DNA of 64,000 nucleotides from an uncultured SAR86 cluster bacterium. GTDB lineage: Bacteria > Pseudomonadota > Gammaproteobacteria > Magnimaribacterales > AG-339-G14. Positions 63,703 through 64,000 of the stretch are shown piece after piece. Both the position numbers and the translations under genes were made by a program. The stretch covers positions 130,813 to 194,812 of the forward strand of contig CABZIF010000001.1 of assembly GCA_902525735.1 (NCBI GenBank). The letters run 5' to 3'. The notes under the pieces were generated by a model. That model saw only the letters and a program-made list of their open reading frames with translations. It was not told the DNA's origin and did not search any database. The first letter of the stretch is position 1, and the number at the start of each line of letters is the position of its first letter.

Positions 63703-64000
63703 CTCTTTTTTCTTACTATATCTTCAACATGGAGATTAAAAGCTTTTTTTTCTAAACACTTATAGTAATGTTTAATAGTTTTTGGCACGAATGGAAAAGC
63801 AAGTTCTTTCCAAGGAATCTCATCATAAGAAAATAGTTTTACATCTAAACTTTCAGATGTTGGTCCGAAAGAGTTATCTTCAATATCTGCAAGGTAAATA
63901 ACATAAATTTGATTTATTTGAGGAATGTTGAATATCGTAAAGATATCTCTCATATCTACTTCTGCTTGAGTTTCTTCTTTTGTTTCTCTCCAAGCTCCTT
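63699..64000 (-). CDS. NUDIX hydrolase, 5' part outside window
   Basis: C-terminal 99 or so residues of a NUDIX pyrophosphohydrolase, reading in from the right edge. The visible part of the Nudix box is AWRETKEETQAEV (the REXXEE core with catalytic glutamates), followed by QIYVIYLADI, SESLDVKLFSYDEIPWKELAFP. The latter resembles a group of NUDIX proteins related to the ADP-ribose/NADH pyrophosphatases, where similar ESLEV.LF...EIPW blocks occur. The substrate is unknown. It ends interlocked with purL. Confidence 0.85.
   Translation of the reverse strand, partial: GAWRETKEETQAEVDMRDIFTIFNIPQINQIYVIYLADIEDNSFGPTSESLDVKLFSYDEIPWKELAFPFVPKTIKHYYKCLEKKAFNLHVEDIVRKKS

Noticed and set aside
1-64000. 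Mobile elements, prophage, integrative attachment at tRNA-Asn
   Set aside because: No transposase, integrase or phage gene, no direct repeat of the tRNA 3' end, and composition is even across the window; the gene content is core chromosome.

Overview
This window is a contiguous stretch of core chromosome from an AT-rich gammaproteobacterium. Evidence for the lineage: Kdo/lipid A genes, a Na+-pumping NADH dehydrogenase (nqr), a type II secretion system, PhoBR, CsiV beside Mfd, the NfuA type of Fe-S carrier, and the gene order mfd ... gap ... nqrABCDEF that I recall from Pseudomonas. Intergenic spaces are very short, neighbouring genes overlap, and some proteins are shortened. This suggests a streamlined free-living marine heterotroph, perhaps of the SAR86 or a similar oligotrophic clade, but the clade is a guess. 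I see no insertion sequence, prophage, CRISPR array or rRNA operon.

Layout. 1-3020: envelope genes lpxK (cut by the window edge), kdsB, murB and a DUF1285 gene. 3031-7145: electron transfer flavoprotein system (ETF-ubiquinone oxidoreductase diverging from etfB-etfA) and nfuA. 7194-12319: DNA maintenance (sbcB, csiV, mfd). 12407-23089: a paired acyl-CoA dehydrogenase, an N-terminally extended GAPDH, and the complete nqrABCDEF-apbE-nqrM set. 23086-28569: isocitrate lyase, purB, mnmA and icd. 28577-32018: clpS, clpA, infA, a 37-residue membrane peptide and sixA. 32106-38654: a phosphate/polyphosphate island: phoB, phoR, a short ppx, ppk2, a porin, a new 41-residue membrane peptide and a PiT phosphate transporter, with three candidate PhoB boxes built of 7-mers repeated every 11 bp. 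38665-49494: prepilin peptidase diverging from gspCDEFGIJKLMN; gspH is absent and GspE lacks its zinc-finger insert. 49494-53396: the same tightly packed transcription unit continues with two hydrolases, a TauE-type permease, pdxJ and a monothiol glutaredoxin. 53397-64000: lpxH, ppiB, cysS, a Ca2+/Na+ antiporter, a Cas4-like nuclease, tRNA-Asn, uvrB, an unknown 79-residue protein, purL and a partial NUDIX hydrolase.

How it fits together. Acyl-CoA dehydrogenases pass electrons through ETF and ETF-QO to quinone; Nqr also feeds quinone while pumping Na+; isocitrate lyase beside icd points to growth on acetyl-CoA through the glyoxylate shunt. The Pho island combines sensing, outer-membrane entry, inner-membrane uptake and polyphosphate turnover. 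The least described elements are the phosphate-island microprotein with its own putative Pho box, nfuA without a canonical start codon, the trimmed type II secretion system, the compact Mfd, and the Cas4-like nuclease next to tRNA-Asn.
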